Shown in pieces: positions 27,559 to 36,874 of a DNA stretch of 64,000 nucleotides (position 1 is its first letter; each line of letters begins with the position of its first letter). This DNA is from Gordonia mangrovi (GTDB lineage Bacteria > Actinomycetota > Actinomycetes > Mycobacteriales > Mycobacteriaceae), in contig NZ_CP102850.1 in assembly GCF_024734075.1 (NCBI RefSeq), positions 4,712,001 through 4,776,000 on the forward strand, given 5' to 3'. Position numbers and translations under genes: made by a program. The notes beneath the pieces were generated by a model, which was not told where the DNA came from, did not search any database, and was given only the letters and a program-made list of their open reading frames with translations.

Positions 27559-28886
27559 GATGGTGCTCCGTTCGTCGGGTTCGGCGCGGGCCGATCGCCT
27601 GTCGGCTGCGCCAAGGGAAGGCGCACCTCGAGTTGCGCCCCGTGTGGGCTGACGTTGGACGCCCCGATCATGCCGCCATATGCGGTGACGACCGACCGGG
27701 CGAGGCTCAGCCCGAGGCCCAGCCCCATGCTGGTCCGGCCGGGCGCGTCGGTCACCTGGGGGGAGAAGATCTCCGGCAGGATCTCGGGATCGATCCCGGG
27801 TCCGTTGTCGGTCATCCGCACCCTGGCCATCCCCGTGGCGATGTCGCACTCGATGCGCAGCCGCGGCGGCTCCGTCAGCCCCGGGGCGCGTAGGGCGTTC
27901 GCGGCGTTGCGGGCCAGGTTCGCCCAGACCTGGTCGAGTTGCAGGCGGTCGCAGTGGACCAGGATCTCCGGCTCCGAGATCACCTCGACGTCCACGCCCG
28001 ACAGCAGATGCCGGACCAGTCCCAGTCCGGCGTCCACCGACGTGGCGATGTCGAAGGTGCTGGTGTGCTGCTGCCGCCGTTGGCCGAGTGCGTGCATCTG
28101 GTCCAGCACGTGCCGAGTGTGGCCGATGGCCGAGGTGGCGTCGGCCAGTGCCTCACCGATCTCGAAGAACTCCAGCATGTCGGCGGTGTTCTGACCGGCC
28201 TCCGGGGCAGGCAGGCCGGCGCGGGCCCAGCGGCGGGCGAAGCTCTCGCCCCACCCGTACCGGCCGGCCAGTTCCCGGGCGCGTCGACGCACCTGCGCCG
28301 AGGACGGGTGTGGGTGCTCGGCACGGCCGGCAGTAAAGGCGTCGACGACCTCGGCGCTGCGGCCCTGCAGCAGCCGCTGGCTCACCACCCGGTCGAGCCA
28401 CGACCAGCCCTGCAACGCGACGGCCAGGGTGTTGTTGAGTTCATGCGCGATCCCGGCGCCGAACTGTGCGACGCCGAGCATTCGCTCGAGCTCACTTCGC
28501 TGCACATCCCGCCGATGGAGGGCGTGCACCACCAGGGGCACCAGACTTGCGTCCACCGACTCCTTGCGCTCGGGCGGGATCTCGACCCGGTCCAGGTAGG
28601 CCACGGACACCTCACTCATCGCCACCATGTCGTAGACGGAGGTGTGCGGCCTGCCGAAGAAGCTGGTGACCCCGGCCAGATCGCCGCTGCGCAGCACGAA
28701 CAACTCGCGCCACACGCCCTGTTCGTCCTCGCCCTCACAGCGCAGTTCACCCCGGAGTACCAGATAGAGACGGGTGTTGGGCTCACCCGCTCGCATCAGG
28801 GCCTCGCCCGGGGCGAGCCGCTGAGTGCGGGCGTCGTCGCCGAAGAACTGCTCGGCCAGGCCCAGATGCTTTTCCGGGCGGCTCAC
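27555..28886 (-). CDS. Sensor histidine kinase with N-terminal cyclic-nucleotide-binding-like domain
   Basis: 443 residues. Residues about 10-125 form a CRP-like beta-roll (LAPGEALMRAGEPNTRLYLVLRG). The phospho-accepting His lies in GIAHELNNTLAV, and the ATPase domain has the N-box region, DNGPGIDPE and GLGLGLSLA. No transmembrane helix is evident, so it is cytosolic. Its start overlaps the transporter stop by four bases. The input could be a nucleotide or another small ligand; this is inferred only from the fold. Confidence 0.85.
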   Translation of the reverse strand: MSRPEKHLGLAEQFFGDDARTQRLAPGEALMRAGEPNTRLYLVLRGELRCEGEDEQGVWRELFVLRSGDLAGVTSFFGRPHTSVYDMVAMSEVSVAYLDRVEIPPERKESVDASLVPLVVHALHRRDVQRSELERMLGVAQFGAGIAHELNNTLAVALQGWSWLDRVVSQRLLQGRSAEVVDAFTAGRAEHPHPSSAQVRRRARELAGRYGWGESFARRWARAGLPAPEAGQNTADMLEFFEIGEALADATSAIGHTRHVLDQMHALGQRRQQHTSTFDIATSVDAGLGLVRHLLSGVDVEVISEPEILVHCDRLQLDQVWANLARNAANALRAPGLTEPPRLRIECDIATGMARVRMTDNGPGIDPEILPEIFSPQVTDAPGRTSMGLGLGLSLARSVVTAYGGMIGASNVSPHGAQLEVRLPLAQPTGDRPAPNPTNGAPS

Positions 28887-30304
28887 GTCGCCACCAGGAC
28901 CGTGACGAGGACCGCCGTCGCGGCCAGACCGATCACGCCGAGCAGCACACCGGGGCGAGCCATGTCCCGCGTCTGGAGTTCACCGGTGGCGTGCGCCATC
29001 GAGTTCGGTGGCGTGCTCACCGGCAGGGCCATCGCCAGCGAACAGGCGAAGGTCGTCATGATCAGCGCGGGCATCGCCCCGCCGAGCGACTCCAGCGCGG
29101 GGCTGTCGACACCGAGTGCGGCGACCAACGGCAGCAGCAGCGCCGCGGTGGCGGTGTTGGAGATGAACGTGCTCATCAGGATCGCCACCAGGCCGAGGAC
29201 GCCGATGATCACCACACCGCTGAACGACTCGAACGGCACCTGGTCGACGAACCACTGGCTCAGACCGGTCGAGAACATCGCGTTGCCCAGCGCCACACCG
29301 CCGGCGACCAGCCACAGCACCTCCCAGCTCAGCGAGCGCAGGTCCTTGGCGTTCATCACCCCGGTCACCAGGAACACCGCGATCGGGATCATCGCGATCA
29401 TGTTGGACGGCACCCCGTGCCACGAACTGGTCAGCCAGAGCAGCACGGTGATCACAAAGGTGACGTAGACGATGATCGCCCCGGGCGAGATCAGCCACCG
29501 GGAGTCGATCTCCAGCCGCACATGGGTGGTCTGCGAGCGGTAGAGCCGGCCGATCAGCAGCCAGGCGATCGCGAGCAGGACCACGACGAAAGGGACCGCG
29601 AACAGCATCCACTGCGCGAAGTTGATCGGGGAGATCCCGAGTTCGTTGCCCGGACCGAGATAGTTGATGGCCACCGCGTTCGGCGGGGTGCCGATCGGGG
29701 TGCCGATGCCACCGATGTTCGCACCGATGGGAATGGCCAGCACCAGGGCCCGCCGGGCCGGGTCGTCGGGTTCCAGACTCGCGATGACCGGCGCGGCGAC
29801 CGCCAGCATCATCGCGGCGGTGGCGGTGTTCGACATGAACATCGAGAAGAGTGCGGTGATGCTCAGCAACGCCAGGACCACCATCGGTGTTCGGGTTCCG
29901 AACGGTGCCAGGATGACCCGCGCGAGGTTGCGGTCCAGGCGGTACTTGGTGGCCGCAGCAGCCAGGAAGAAGCCACCGAGGAACAGGATGATGATCGGGT
30001 CGGCGAAGGCCGCCAGGATCCCGGCGTAGGGCAGCGGGTCACCGGATCCCTCGGGCAGCGCCCACAGCGACGGGACCTTGTCGGAGATCAGGAACAGTTC
30101 CGCGGTGATGACCACGACCGAGGTGGCGAAGATCGGAATCGGTTCCAGCACCCAGGCCAGCACGGCGAAGATGAAGATCGCCAGCAACCGGTGCTGCACC
30201 TCGTCGAGGCCACCGAAGGAGGGCGCGAGCAGAACGGCGACGGGAACACCCACGACGACGATCCCACGCCAGGACGCTGTCACCGTGTTCCCCAGAGCCG
30301 TCAC
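28883..30304 (-). CDS. DASS/SLC13-type anion transporter
   Basis: 473 residues, about 11-12 helices. Paired SNTATAA motifs (one in each half) and GGFFLAAAATKYRLDRN are the divalent-anion:Na+ symporter family pattern. Likely substrates are dicarboxylates, tricarboxylates or sulfate. GTG 30304 is six bases after a TAGCCT hexamer, so the operon mRNA may be leaderless. The two regulatory genes follow with 4-bp overlaps, suggesting that the transporter is monitored or regulated by its own kinase. Confidence 0.85.
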   Translation of the reverse strand: MTALGNTVTASWRGIVVVGVPVAVLLAPSFGGLDEVQHRLLAIFIFAVLAWVLEPIPIFATSVVVITAELFLISDKVPSLWALPEGSGDPLPYAGILAAFADPIIILFLGGFFLAAAATKYRLDRNLARVILAPFGTRTPMVVLALLSITALFSMFMSNTATAAMMLAVAAPVIASLEPDDPARRALVLAIPIGANIGGIGTPIGTPPNAVAINYLGPGNELGISPINFAQWMLFAVPFVVVLLAIAWLLIGRLYRSQTTHVRLEIDSRWLISPGAIIVYVTFVITVLLWLTSSWHGVPSNMIAMIPIAVFLVTGVMNAKDLRSLSWEVLWLVAGGVALGNAMFSTGLSQWFVDQVPFESFSGVVIIGVLGLVAILMSTFISNTATAALLLPLVAALGVDSPALESLGGAMPALIMTTFACSLAMALPVSTPPNSMAHATGELQTRDMARPGVLLGVIGLAATAVLVTVLVAT

Positions 30305-30310
30305 GCCATG

Positions 30311-30316
30311 AGGCTA
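30311..30316 (-). promoter_or_regulatory. -10-like hexamer, leaderless start of the transporter operon
   Basis: TAGCCT on the minus strand, six bases before the GTG at 30304. Confidence 0.45.
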
Positions 30317-30381
30317 GCCAACGATGCCCGTTCTCACATGCGGACCGCGGCGGCCATGGCTGTCGCGTAGCGTCGGTCGGT

Positions 30382-31806
30382 ATGACTCGTGCTGACGCGG
30401 AAGCCCCCGCGGTGATCACCTCCGGTGGTCGGGTGTCCGGCCTGCTTGTCGATGGGGTCTTCGCCTATCTCGGAATCCCTTATGCGGCACCGCCCATCGG
30501 TGAGTCGGCCTTCGCCGCCCCGGCGCCTGCCATTGCGTGGGACGGCGTCCGGCCGGCCACGCAGTACGGGCCGACGGTGCCACAGGTCGGCTACCCCGGC
30601 CCGATCGCGGCACTGCTCGACAACCCGATCGTGCTCGGCGACGACTACCTCAATCTCAACGTGTGGACCCCGGACCCGAGCGCGAGCGGACTGCCGGTGA
30701 TGGTCTGGATACACGGGGGCGCATTCACGCGTGGCTCCAATCGCATCGAGATCTATGCCGGGGACACGTTCGCGCGCGACGGCGTCGTCTGCGTCGGGAT
30801 CAACTATCGGCTCGGCACAGCCGGTTTCGCCTCGATCGAGGGGGCGCCCGACAACCGCGGGCTGCTCGATCAGATCGCCGCGTTGGCGTGGGTGCGCGAC
30901 AATATCGCGGTGTTCGGAGGCGACCCCGACAACGTGACCGTCTTCGGCGAGTCCGCGGGTGCCATGAGTGTGGCGTCGCTGCTGGCATCACCGCTCGCCG
31001 CGGGCCTGTTCCGACGCGCAGTCATGCAGAGTGGCAACGGTTCTGCCGCCGCCGATCCCGCCGACGCACGCAAGGTCACCGCTCGGATGGCGCAGATCCT
31101 CTCGGTCGATGCGACCGCCGAAGCATTCGGCCGCATCAGCGTCGAAGACATGCTGCGCGCCCAAACGCAGGTGGCGCTGGAGTTGATGCTCGATCCGGAC
31201 CCGGAGGTGTGGGGACCGACGGTCGTCGACGTCGGCATGGGGATCATGTCGCAGTTCCCGGTCGTGGACGGGGAGGTCCTCACCGCGATTCCGCAGGAGG
31301 CCATCGCGGCCGGCGCCGGGGTCGACATACCATTGCTCGCGGGCTGGAACGCTGACGAGTTCCGATTCTTCATGGTCGCGACCGGCGGGGCGCAGGCCGT
31401 CACCGAGGAGGCAGCGGCGGCCATCCTGGGGCGTCGTCCCGGCGGCGTCGATCATCTCCGCCGTCGGCTCGACGCCGGGGCGAGCGCCGGTGATGTGGTC
31501 AGCGAGGCGCTCACCGCGCGGGCGTTCTCGTCCCCGACGACCGCGATCGCCGAGTCTCGACCGGCCGGTGCGACACACCTGTACGAGTTCGGGTACCGCA
31601 GCCCGCAGGCCGATATCCGGGCCGGCCACGCGGTGGAGATCCCGTTCGTCTTCGACCATCTCGCCGAAGCCCATGCGTTGACCGGACCCGAACCCGATCA
31701 ACGCATCGCCGACGAGATGCATCGTGCGTGGGTGGGGTTCGCGACCACCGGTGATCCGGGGTGGTCGGCGTACTGCGATGCGAACGACCTGCGGCGTTTC
31801 GTCTGA
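30382..31806 (+). CDS. Type-B carboxylesterase/lipase
   Basis: 474-residue alpha/beta hydrolase. The nucleophile is in VFGESAGAMSV, the oxyanion-hole region is MVWIHGGAFTRGSN, the acid is probably Glu in GWNADEFRFF, and the His is in AGHAVEIPFVF. A typical para-nitrobenzyl-esterase-like enzyme of broad specificity. The N-terminal FAYLGIPYAAPP segment is duplicated as a fragment at 26933-27022. It is divergent from the transporter operon, with a 77-bp gap. Confidence 0.88.
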   Translation: MTRADAEAPAVITSGGRVSGLLVDGVFAYLGIPYAAPPIGESAFAAPAPAIAWDGVRPATQYGPTVPQVGYPGPIAALLDNPIVLGDDYLNLNVWTPDPSASGLPVMVWIHGGAFTRGSNRIEIYAGDTFARDGVVCVGINYRLGTAGFASIEGAPDNRGLLDQIAALAWVRDNIAVFGGDPDNVTVFGESAGAMSVASLLASPLAAGLFRRAVMQSGNGSAAADPADARKVTARMAQILSVDATAEAFGRISVEDMLRAQTQVALELMLDPDPEVWGPTVVDVGMGIMSQFPVVDGEVLTAIPQEAIAAGAGVDIPLLAGWNADEFRFFMVATGGAQAVTEEAAAAILGRRPGGVDHLRRRLDAGASAGDVVSEALTARAFSSPTTAIAESRPAGATHLYEFGYRSPQADIRAGHAVEIPFVFDHLAEAHALTGPEPDQRIADEMHRAWVGFATTGDPGWSAYCDANDLRRFV

Positions 31807-31872
31807 TCCTCGAGCGGGCGGACAAGAACCGGCAGGCCTCTGCGAAATAGGCCGTTGCCCCGATTCCCCCGG

Positions 31873-32844
31873 TCAGGCGTAGGCCCGCAGAACCCGCAGG
31901 GCGATCAACGTCACCCACGGATTGGGTTCGCCCGGTGGCGGATAGGTCAGGTGGGTCTTCCCGGGATAGCCGCGCTGAGCTACCCACCGCCCGTCGGACC
32001 GTCGGCGCTTCTCGAGCACCGAGCATGCATCGCGCATCCGCTCGTCGTAGTCGATGCCGGCTGCGCGCAGCGCGTCGAGTCCGCGAAGCACATCGAAGTA
32101 CCACCGTGCCGGGTAGTGCAGCCGGGTGAAGTCGGGGCGGATCGGCTTGCCGGTGCGTTCACTACGAAATAACCTGTGCCGCAATAGGAATTCCACTGCC
32201 GAGGTGCGCGCATCGCGCAGTTCCGCACGGCGGTGGGAGTAGCCGGCCTGCTCATAGGCGGTGATACCTTCGATCACCGAGGTGCTGGTGTGCACCGAGG
32301 AATGGGTCGCGCCGGTCCGACTCGTACGGCAATTGAACCCACCGTCGGGCATCTGCTCGGCGAGGATGACATCGACGATGCTCGCCAATTGATCGGCGTC
32401 GCTGCCAAACCACGACAGGTAGTTCAGTGCCATGCCGTTGACGCAGACGTCGCTGTGGCGGGTCGTCGGGCGCGGGTCGACTCCACCGTCGCGGACCTTG
32501 TGATCGCGCAGCACGAGTGCGCACGCGTCACGCGCGACGGGGTGGGTGGGGGCCAGACCGAGCCCGCGCAGCTCGAGCAGCGTGTAGTGCGTCGAGGTCC
32601 ACTTCGGGTTGTAGAAGCCCGCGCCCCAGTGCCCGTCCGGTCCGCGTGCGGCCAGGAGGGTGGCGCCCGCGCCCTCGTCCGCGATGCGGACCTGCAGCCG
32701 GGCATCGTCGACGCCGAGGAGATCGCGGGTGGCCTGATAGGCCACGGCCGGATCGCCGTCCAGTAGCCATGTCAGATTCGCCGTCGTTGTGGCACCGATC
32801 CCGCGCCAACACCCCGTGTCGGGCAGTGCATCGGATTCGTGCAT
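31873..32844 (-). CDS. Alpha/alpha-toroid (prenyltransferase/squalene-cyclase-like) repeat protein
   Basis: 323 residues. Repeated QW-like units such as GPDGHWGAGFYNPKWTSTHY, MPDGGFNCR and RSDGRWVAQRGYPG resemble the repeats of terpenoid cyclases and prenyltransferases. The DXDD or other cyclase catalytic motif was not seen, so an enzymatic role is doubtful. ATG 32844 has AAGGAG six bases upstream, which excludes the longer frame. Possibly co-transcribed after the MDR oxidoreductase gene (53-bp gap). Function unknown. Confidence 0.7.
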   Translation of the reverse strand: MHESDALPDTGCWRGIGATTTANLTWLLDGDPAVAYQATRDLLGVDDARLQVRIADEGAGATLLAARGPDGHWGAGFYNPKWTSTHYTLLELRGLGLAPTHPVARDACALVLRDHKVRDGGVDPRPTTRHSDVCVNGMALNYLSWFGSDADQLASIVDVILAEQMPDGGFNCRTSRTGATHSSVHTSTSVIEGITAYEQAGYSHRRAELRDARTSAVEFLLRHRLFRSERTGKPIRPDFTRLHYPARWYFDVLRGLDALRAAGIDYDERMRDACSVLEKRRRSDGRWVAQRGYPGKTHLTYPPPGEPNPWVTLIALRVLRAYA

Positions 32845-32897
32845 GCCTAGCTCCTTCGACCATTGGGGTGACCCGCCAGTGGCTGATCTGCCGGTTG

Positions 32898-33845
32898 TCA
32901 CGGGGTGACGACCACCTTGCCAAGGGCCTGACCCGCACCGACGCAGCCGAGGGCCGCCGCGGTCTCCTCGAGCGAATAGGTGCGATCGACGCGCGTGTCG
33001 ATCTCGCCGGCGAGGCACAGGTCGGCCACGGGTGAGAAGTGGGCGGGGCCCTCCTTGACCGCCAACATGCCCAGCCGGCGGCCGGTGACGGCGCCGACGA
33101 CGGCACCGGCGGTGAGGACCCGCAACAGCGTCGGAACGGTACCGCCGACGCAGCGGTAGCGGCCGCCGCGATTGAGCGCCCGGCGGTAGGCGAAGACCGA
33201 ACGGTGGGCCACCATGTCGAGGATCAGGTCGTAGCGCTGACGGGTGAAGTCGTCCTGCCGGTAGTCGATGGCCTCGTCCGCGCCGAGTGAGCGCATGAAG
33301 TCGAGCTTCGCCGCGGTGTCCACGCCGGTGACGTGGGCACCCGCCCGTTTGGCGAGCTGGATCGCGAACACGCCGGAACCGCCGCCGCCGCCGTTGATCA
33401 GCACCCGCGTGCCCGGTGCCGCACCGTGGGTGCCCTGCAGCGCGATCGCGCCCGACTGGGGGATCGCCGAGGCCGCGACGAAATCCAGGTCGGTCGGTTT
33501 GTGCGTCAGCGCCGTCTCGACCGCGACGGCGTACTCGGCGAATCCACCCTTGAGGAACAGGTTGTCGCCGTAGACAGCGTCACCGATACGAAACCGGGTC
33601 ACTCCCTCGCCGATCGCGTCGACCCACCCGGCGATGTCGGAGCCCGGTGTCGGGTGCTTCGGTCTGCGCAGACCGCCGATCCGGGCGTAGGCCGGGCGGC
33701 CGCGGAGATTCTCCCAGTCACTCAGGTTGACCGACGTCGCGACCACCTTGACCCGCACCTGCCCGGATCGGGGTTGCGGGAGCGGCAACTCCTCGACACG
33801 CAAGATGTCGGGCGTGCCGTAGCGGTCCTGGACAACGGCCTTCAC
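32898..33845 (-). CDS. MDR-superfamily zinc-free NAD(P)H quinone oxidoreductase
   Basis: 315 residues. GroES-like N-terminal domain (MKAVVQDRYGTPDILRVEELPLP type), then a Rossmann domain with LINGGGGGSGVFAIQLAKRAG (NADP-binding) and YDLILDMVA. The structural-zinc cysteines of alcohol dehydrogenases are absent, so it belongs with quinone or enoyl reductases (RTN4IP1/QOR-like). The start is GTG 33845 with GGAG upstream. Substrate unknown. Confidence 0.85.
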   Translation of the reverse strand: MKAVVQDRYGTPDILRVEELPLPQPRSGQVRVKVVATSVNLSDWENLRGRPAYARIGGLRRPKHPTPGSDIAGWVDAIGEGVTRFRIGDAVYGDNLFLKGGFAEYAVAVETALTHKPTDLDFVAASAIPQSGAIALQGTHGAAPGTRVLINGGGGGSGVFAIQLAKRAGAHVTGVDTAAKLDFMRSLGADEAIDYRQDDFTRQRYDLILDMVAHRSVFAYRRALNRGGRYRCVGGTVPTLLRVLTAGAVVGAVTGRRLGMLAVKEGPAHFSPVADLCLAGEIDTRVDRTYSLEETAAALGCVGAGQALGKVVVTP

Positions 33846-33921
33846 GAGTCTCCATGGTATTGCGAACGGACCGTCGATCCGGGCGATTTGATCGTGGCAG
33901 ACCCCTCGGTGACGATCGTCC

Positions 33922-36012
33922 TCACACCGGTACGCCGGAGCGTGACTGGTGGGCCCACAGCACCTCCAACTCGTTGAGATGTGCCGCGGTCCACAGCAGA
34001 TCGGAGCCGGCTTGCTCACCATCGAGCGCATCGAGCAGTTCGGCGCCGACGGAGGGCGAGTCGCGGCGCCCGCCGCCGTCGGTGAGCCATCGGGTGATCG
34101 CAATCGCGTGTCGTTCGAGTACCTCGTCGGCGGCGGTGTTGCGGGGGACGGACCGATCGGGAGAGATCCGCCCGATTGCCTCGGCAGCCAGCACCGTCCG
34201 CACCACCCGCGTCGAGGCCTGCAGTATCCGCGTGAGGCCCTCGGGCTCGCCACCGCTCTCGGCGAGATACTGGCGGACGTCGTCGTCGAATGTCCGTGCC
34301 GCGGCGTAGGCGTCGGCGCCGATCGTCGCGTCGAGTGACTGCCGGTGAGTGACATGACGAACCGCGGCCAGCAGGAACCGAGTCCCGGCGGCGACTGCGG
34401 CATCGTCGCCGATTCGCATCGCGGAGGCGACATTGCGCGGCCACAGCACCAGGGCGACAACCGCGGCCACCGCCGAACCGATGACCACATCCTCGATCCG
34501 GATCAACCCGACACGGAAACCCACCGGGTCGATCACGTTGAACAGCAGCAGGACCGTCAGTGTGAAGGCGGCCTGCCCCGCGGTGAACGACACCACCTCC
34601 GGGACGAAGGCGGCCAGGAAGATCGCCACCGGCAATGCGAGCCACAACGCCACCGGACCCGTGCCCAGCACCGCGAGCAATGCGGCGCCGACCGCGAATC
34701 CGAGAACGGTACCGATGATGGCCCGCAGCACCGAGGAGCCGGTGGTGAGTGCCGAACTGCGCAGCACCGACAACGTGCCGAGCACGACCCAGAAACCGTG
34801 TTGCACCGAGACGAACTCGGTGACCGCGACCGCGGCGGCCAGGCCCAGACCGCCACGAAGACTGTTCTGCAGGGTCACCGACCGCGACCGGACGTAGCCC
34901 CGCGTGTAGTGCGGGGACACCAGCGGAGCCGGGATGGCGCGGCCATCGGCACCGTGGCCGGCCAGCCCACGACCGAGGAGTCGGTTGATCACCGGCCGCG
35001 CGTCGGCGGCGCCCGACCAGGCGACGATGCGTCCGACGGCGGCCACGGCCGAGTCCAGCGCGTGCGAGGCCAGTGCGGCGGTTGCCGCGCGGTGGTCGGT
35101 CGCTGCCGCGAAGTCACCGAAGGCGCGGTCGCGCTCGGAGTCGAGTTCTGCCACCAGGCCTTCGAGCGTGACCACCGCCGCCCGGATGTCGGCGCCGCCG
35201 GCGTCGAGGGTCGTCGCTGCCGCGCGGAGGACCCGCGCCGACGTCTCGGGCGATGAGCCGCTCGCCGCCGTGGTTGACGGTTGCAGCGTCAGGCGGTCGG
35301 TGAGCCATTCCAGTTCACCCACCACGCGGACCAGCGCCCTGCTTCCCGCAGACAGACCGACCGGGCGGCACGCGGTCGCCTGGAAACTCGTGCGCAGATC
35401 GCGCATCGTCGCCCTGGCCTCGCCGGGATCGCCGTCACCGGTCACCAGATCGGCGAGCAGACGACACGTCTGGGCGGCTTGCCGACGCAGACGGTCGTGA
35501 TGATGCGGTGCGAGCAGATACAGCGCCGCGGGAACACCACACGCCAGCGCGATCGCCCAGCCCAGCAATCGGTCCGGGATGGCGCTCGGCGGCGCCGGCG
35601 TCGCGACGGGCAGCACGAACGTCAGCAGCACCGAGCGCTGTGCCGCAGCAAGTGCGGCGCTGAGCACGCCCACAAAGATGACCACGGCGCCGATCACGAA
35701 CATCGCGGTGACCGACAGCCACGCGAACTGGGAGACCACCGTTGCCACGGTGATCATCGCGGTGCCGACGACGCCCAGACCGAGGTAACTCGTCGCTCGC
35801 GCACGACGGTCGCCGGGGAAATCGGCGAAGACCAACACGGCGAAGGAACCGAATGCGGCAAACAACGGTGTCTGTGCACCCCCGACAGCCAGTCCGAGCG
35901 CGAATGCCAACGGAATGACCAATCCGGCGCGCAGGGCCCGGCGCAGCGCGTCGTGCTCGGGATCATGCAATCGGAGGTGGTCGCGCACCGTGGCCGGCAG
36001 GGTCGGGAACAC
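33922..36012 (-). CDS. FUSC-family inner-membrane protein (aromatic-acid-exporter/YccS-like)
   Basis: 696 residues with two hydrophobic halves (about residues 25-170 and 370-520), each followed by a helical cytosolic region. The segment NSLRGGLGLAAAVAVTEFVSVQHGFWVVLGTL is characteristic of FUSC proteins (shown here in outline; the diagnostic part is GFWVVLGTLSVLRSS). Family members export aromatic acids or fusaric acid, but many are uncharacterised. It is divergent from the TIGR02611-like gene across 215 bp. Confidence 0.8.
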   Translation of the reverse strand: MFPTLPATVRDHLRLHDPEHDALRRALRAGLVIPLAFALGLAVGGAQTPLFAAFGSFAVLVFADFPGDRRARATSYLGLGVVGTAMITVATVVSQFAWLSVTAMFVIGAVVIFVGVLSAALAAAQRSVLLTFVLPVATPAPPSAIPDRLLGWAIALACGVPAALYLLAPHHHDRLRRQAAQTCRLLADLVTGDGDPGEARATMRDLRTSFQATACRPVGLSAGSRALVRVVGELEWLTDRLTLQPSTTAASGSSPETSARVLRAAATTLDAGGADIRAAVVTLEGLVAELDSERDRAFGDFAAATDHRAATAALASHALDSAVAAVGRIVAWSGAADARPVINRLLGRGLAGHGADGRAIPAPLVSPHYTRGYVRSRSVTLQNSLRGGLGLAAAVAVTEFVSVQHGFWVVLGTLSVLRSSALTTGSSVLRAIIGTVLGFAVGAALLAVLGTGPVALWLALPVAIFLAAFVPEVVSFTAGQAAFTLTVLLLFNVIDPVGFRVGLIRIEDVVIGSAVAAVVALVLWPRNVASAMRIGDDAAVAAGTRFLLAAVRHVTHRQSLDATIGADAYAAARTFDDDVRQYLAESGGEPEGLTRILQASTRVVRTVLAAEAIGRISPDRSVPRNTAADEVLERHAIAITRWLTDGGGRRDSPSVGAELLDALDGEQAGSDLLWTAAHLNELEVLWAHQSRSGVPV

Positions 36013-36214
36013 CGGTCACCGCCCGGCGGGCAGATCTGAACGCCCGAGCAGGTCAGATTCGGTCTGCATCATGGCCACCCATTGATCACCCGGAGACGTG
36101 GGGCAACTGTCATAGGTTAACGCCGCCATGACGGGTTCATGGCGTGTCGGCCAACTCGGGTCGTGCCGACGCAGCGACGCTCGATGCGCCCGGGGGCATC
36201 GGTGGGTGGCCACG

Positions 36215-36220
36215 TATTCT
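36215..36220 (+). promoter_or_regulatory. -10-like hexamer, leaderless start of the TIGR02611-like gene
   Basis: TATTCT, seven bases before GTG 36228. Confidence 0.45.
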
Positions 36221-36227
36221 GGATGCC

Positions 36228-36764
36228 GTGATCCGCCGGGGTACCCAACCGTCCGAAGCCATTGAAGTCGTCGAGGCTACGGGCACCGGCGGATCGATCG
36301 TGTCACGGGGAGGGCGGGCCGCGACGGTCCGGCGGGTGAGGGAATGGAGTGGCGTGGCGACCAGGATGCGAGTGTGGGCGCGCCAACGCCGATATGTGAT
36401 CCGTCGGAATCCGACGTTGAACCTCGGCTACCGGGTGGCCATCGGGGTCGTGGGCGCCCTGGTGCTCGCCGGCGGCATCGTCGCCATCCCGTACCCGGGC
36501 CCGGGATGGCTGATCGTCTTCATCGGGCTGGGCATCCTCGCCTCGGAGTTCGCGTGGGCGCACCGGCTGCTCACCTTCGCTCGCGGCAAATACGACGCCT
36601 GGATGGTGTGGATGGGCCGGCAGCATTGGTCGGTCCAGGGCGTTTTCTGGCTGGGCACGGCCGCTGTGGTGGTGGCGACATTGTGGTTGCTCGGTGTCAT
36701 CGGCATGGTGGCCGGGTGGTTCAACATCCACGCCGACTGGCTGGCCAGCCCGATCTTGTCCTGA
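36228..36764 (+). CDS. TIGR02611-like small membrane protein (PGPGW motif)
   Basis: 178 residues. Basic N-terminal region, then a hydrophobic hairpin around YPGPGWLIVFIGLGILASEF, whose PGPGW turn is diagnostic, and a second pair of helices near the end (VFWLGTAAVVVATLWLLGV). Function unknown; a related gene lies near thrS in mycobacteria. GTG 36228 was chosen because of the TATTCT hexamer seven bases upstream; longer frames are possible. Confidence 0.72.
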   Translation: MIRRGTQPSEAIEVVEATGTGGSIVSRGGRAATVRRVREWSGVATRMRVWARQRRYVIRRNPTLNLGYRVAIGVVGALVLAGGIVAIPYPGPGWLIVFIGLGILASEFAWAHRLLTFARGKYDAWMVWMGRQHWSVQGVFWLGTAAVVVATLWLLGVIGMVAGWFNIHADWLASPILS

Positions 36765-36874
36765 TCGCCTGACGCGATCCGAACGGTGGACGCCTTCGGG
36801 TGGTTCCTCGTGGTCGGACACCGCGCAGATACGATCTGTGGAGTAACCACGACAATCGACACATTTCACGTGTC

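Noticed and set aside
28991..30370. 459-codon plus-strand frame opposite the SLC13 transporter
   Set aside because: Composed largely of Arg, Asp, Gln and His, the typical shadow of a membrane protein gene; no domain.
32898..34490. 530-residue fusion upstream of the MDR oxidoreductase
   Set aside because: The extra N-terminal part is the shadow of the FUSC gene; a ribosome-binding site and the MDR start at 33845 fit the family length.
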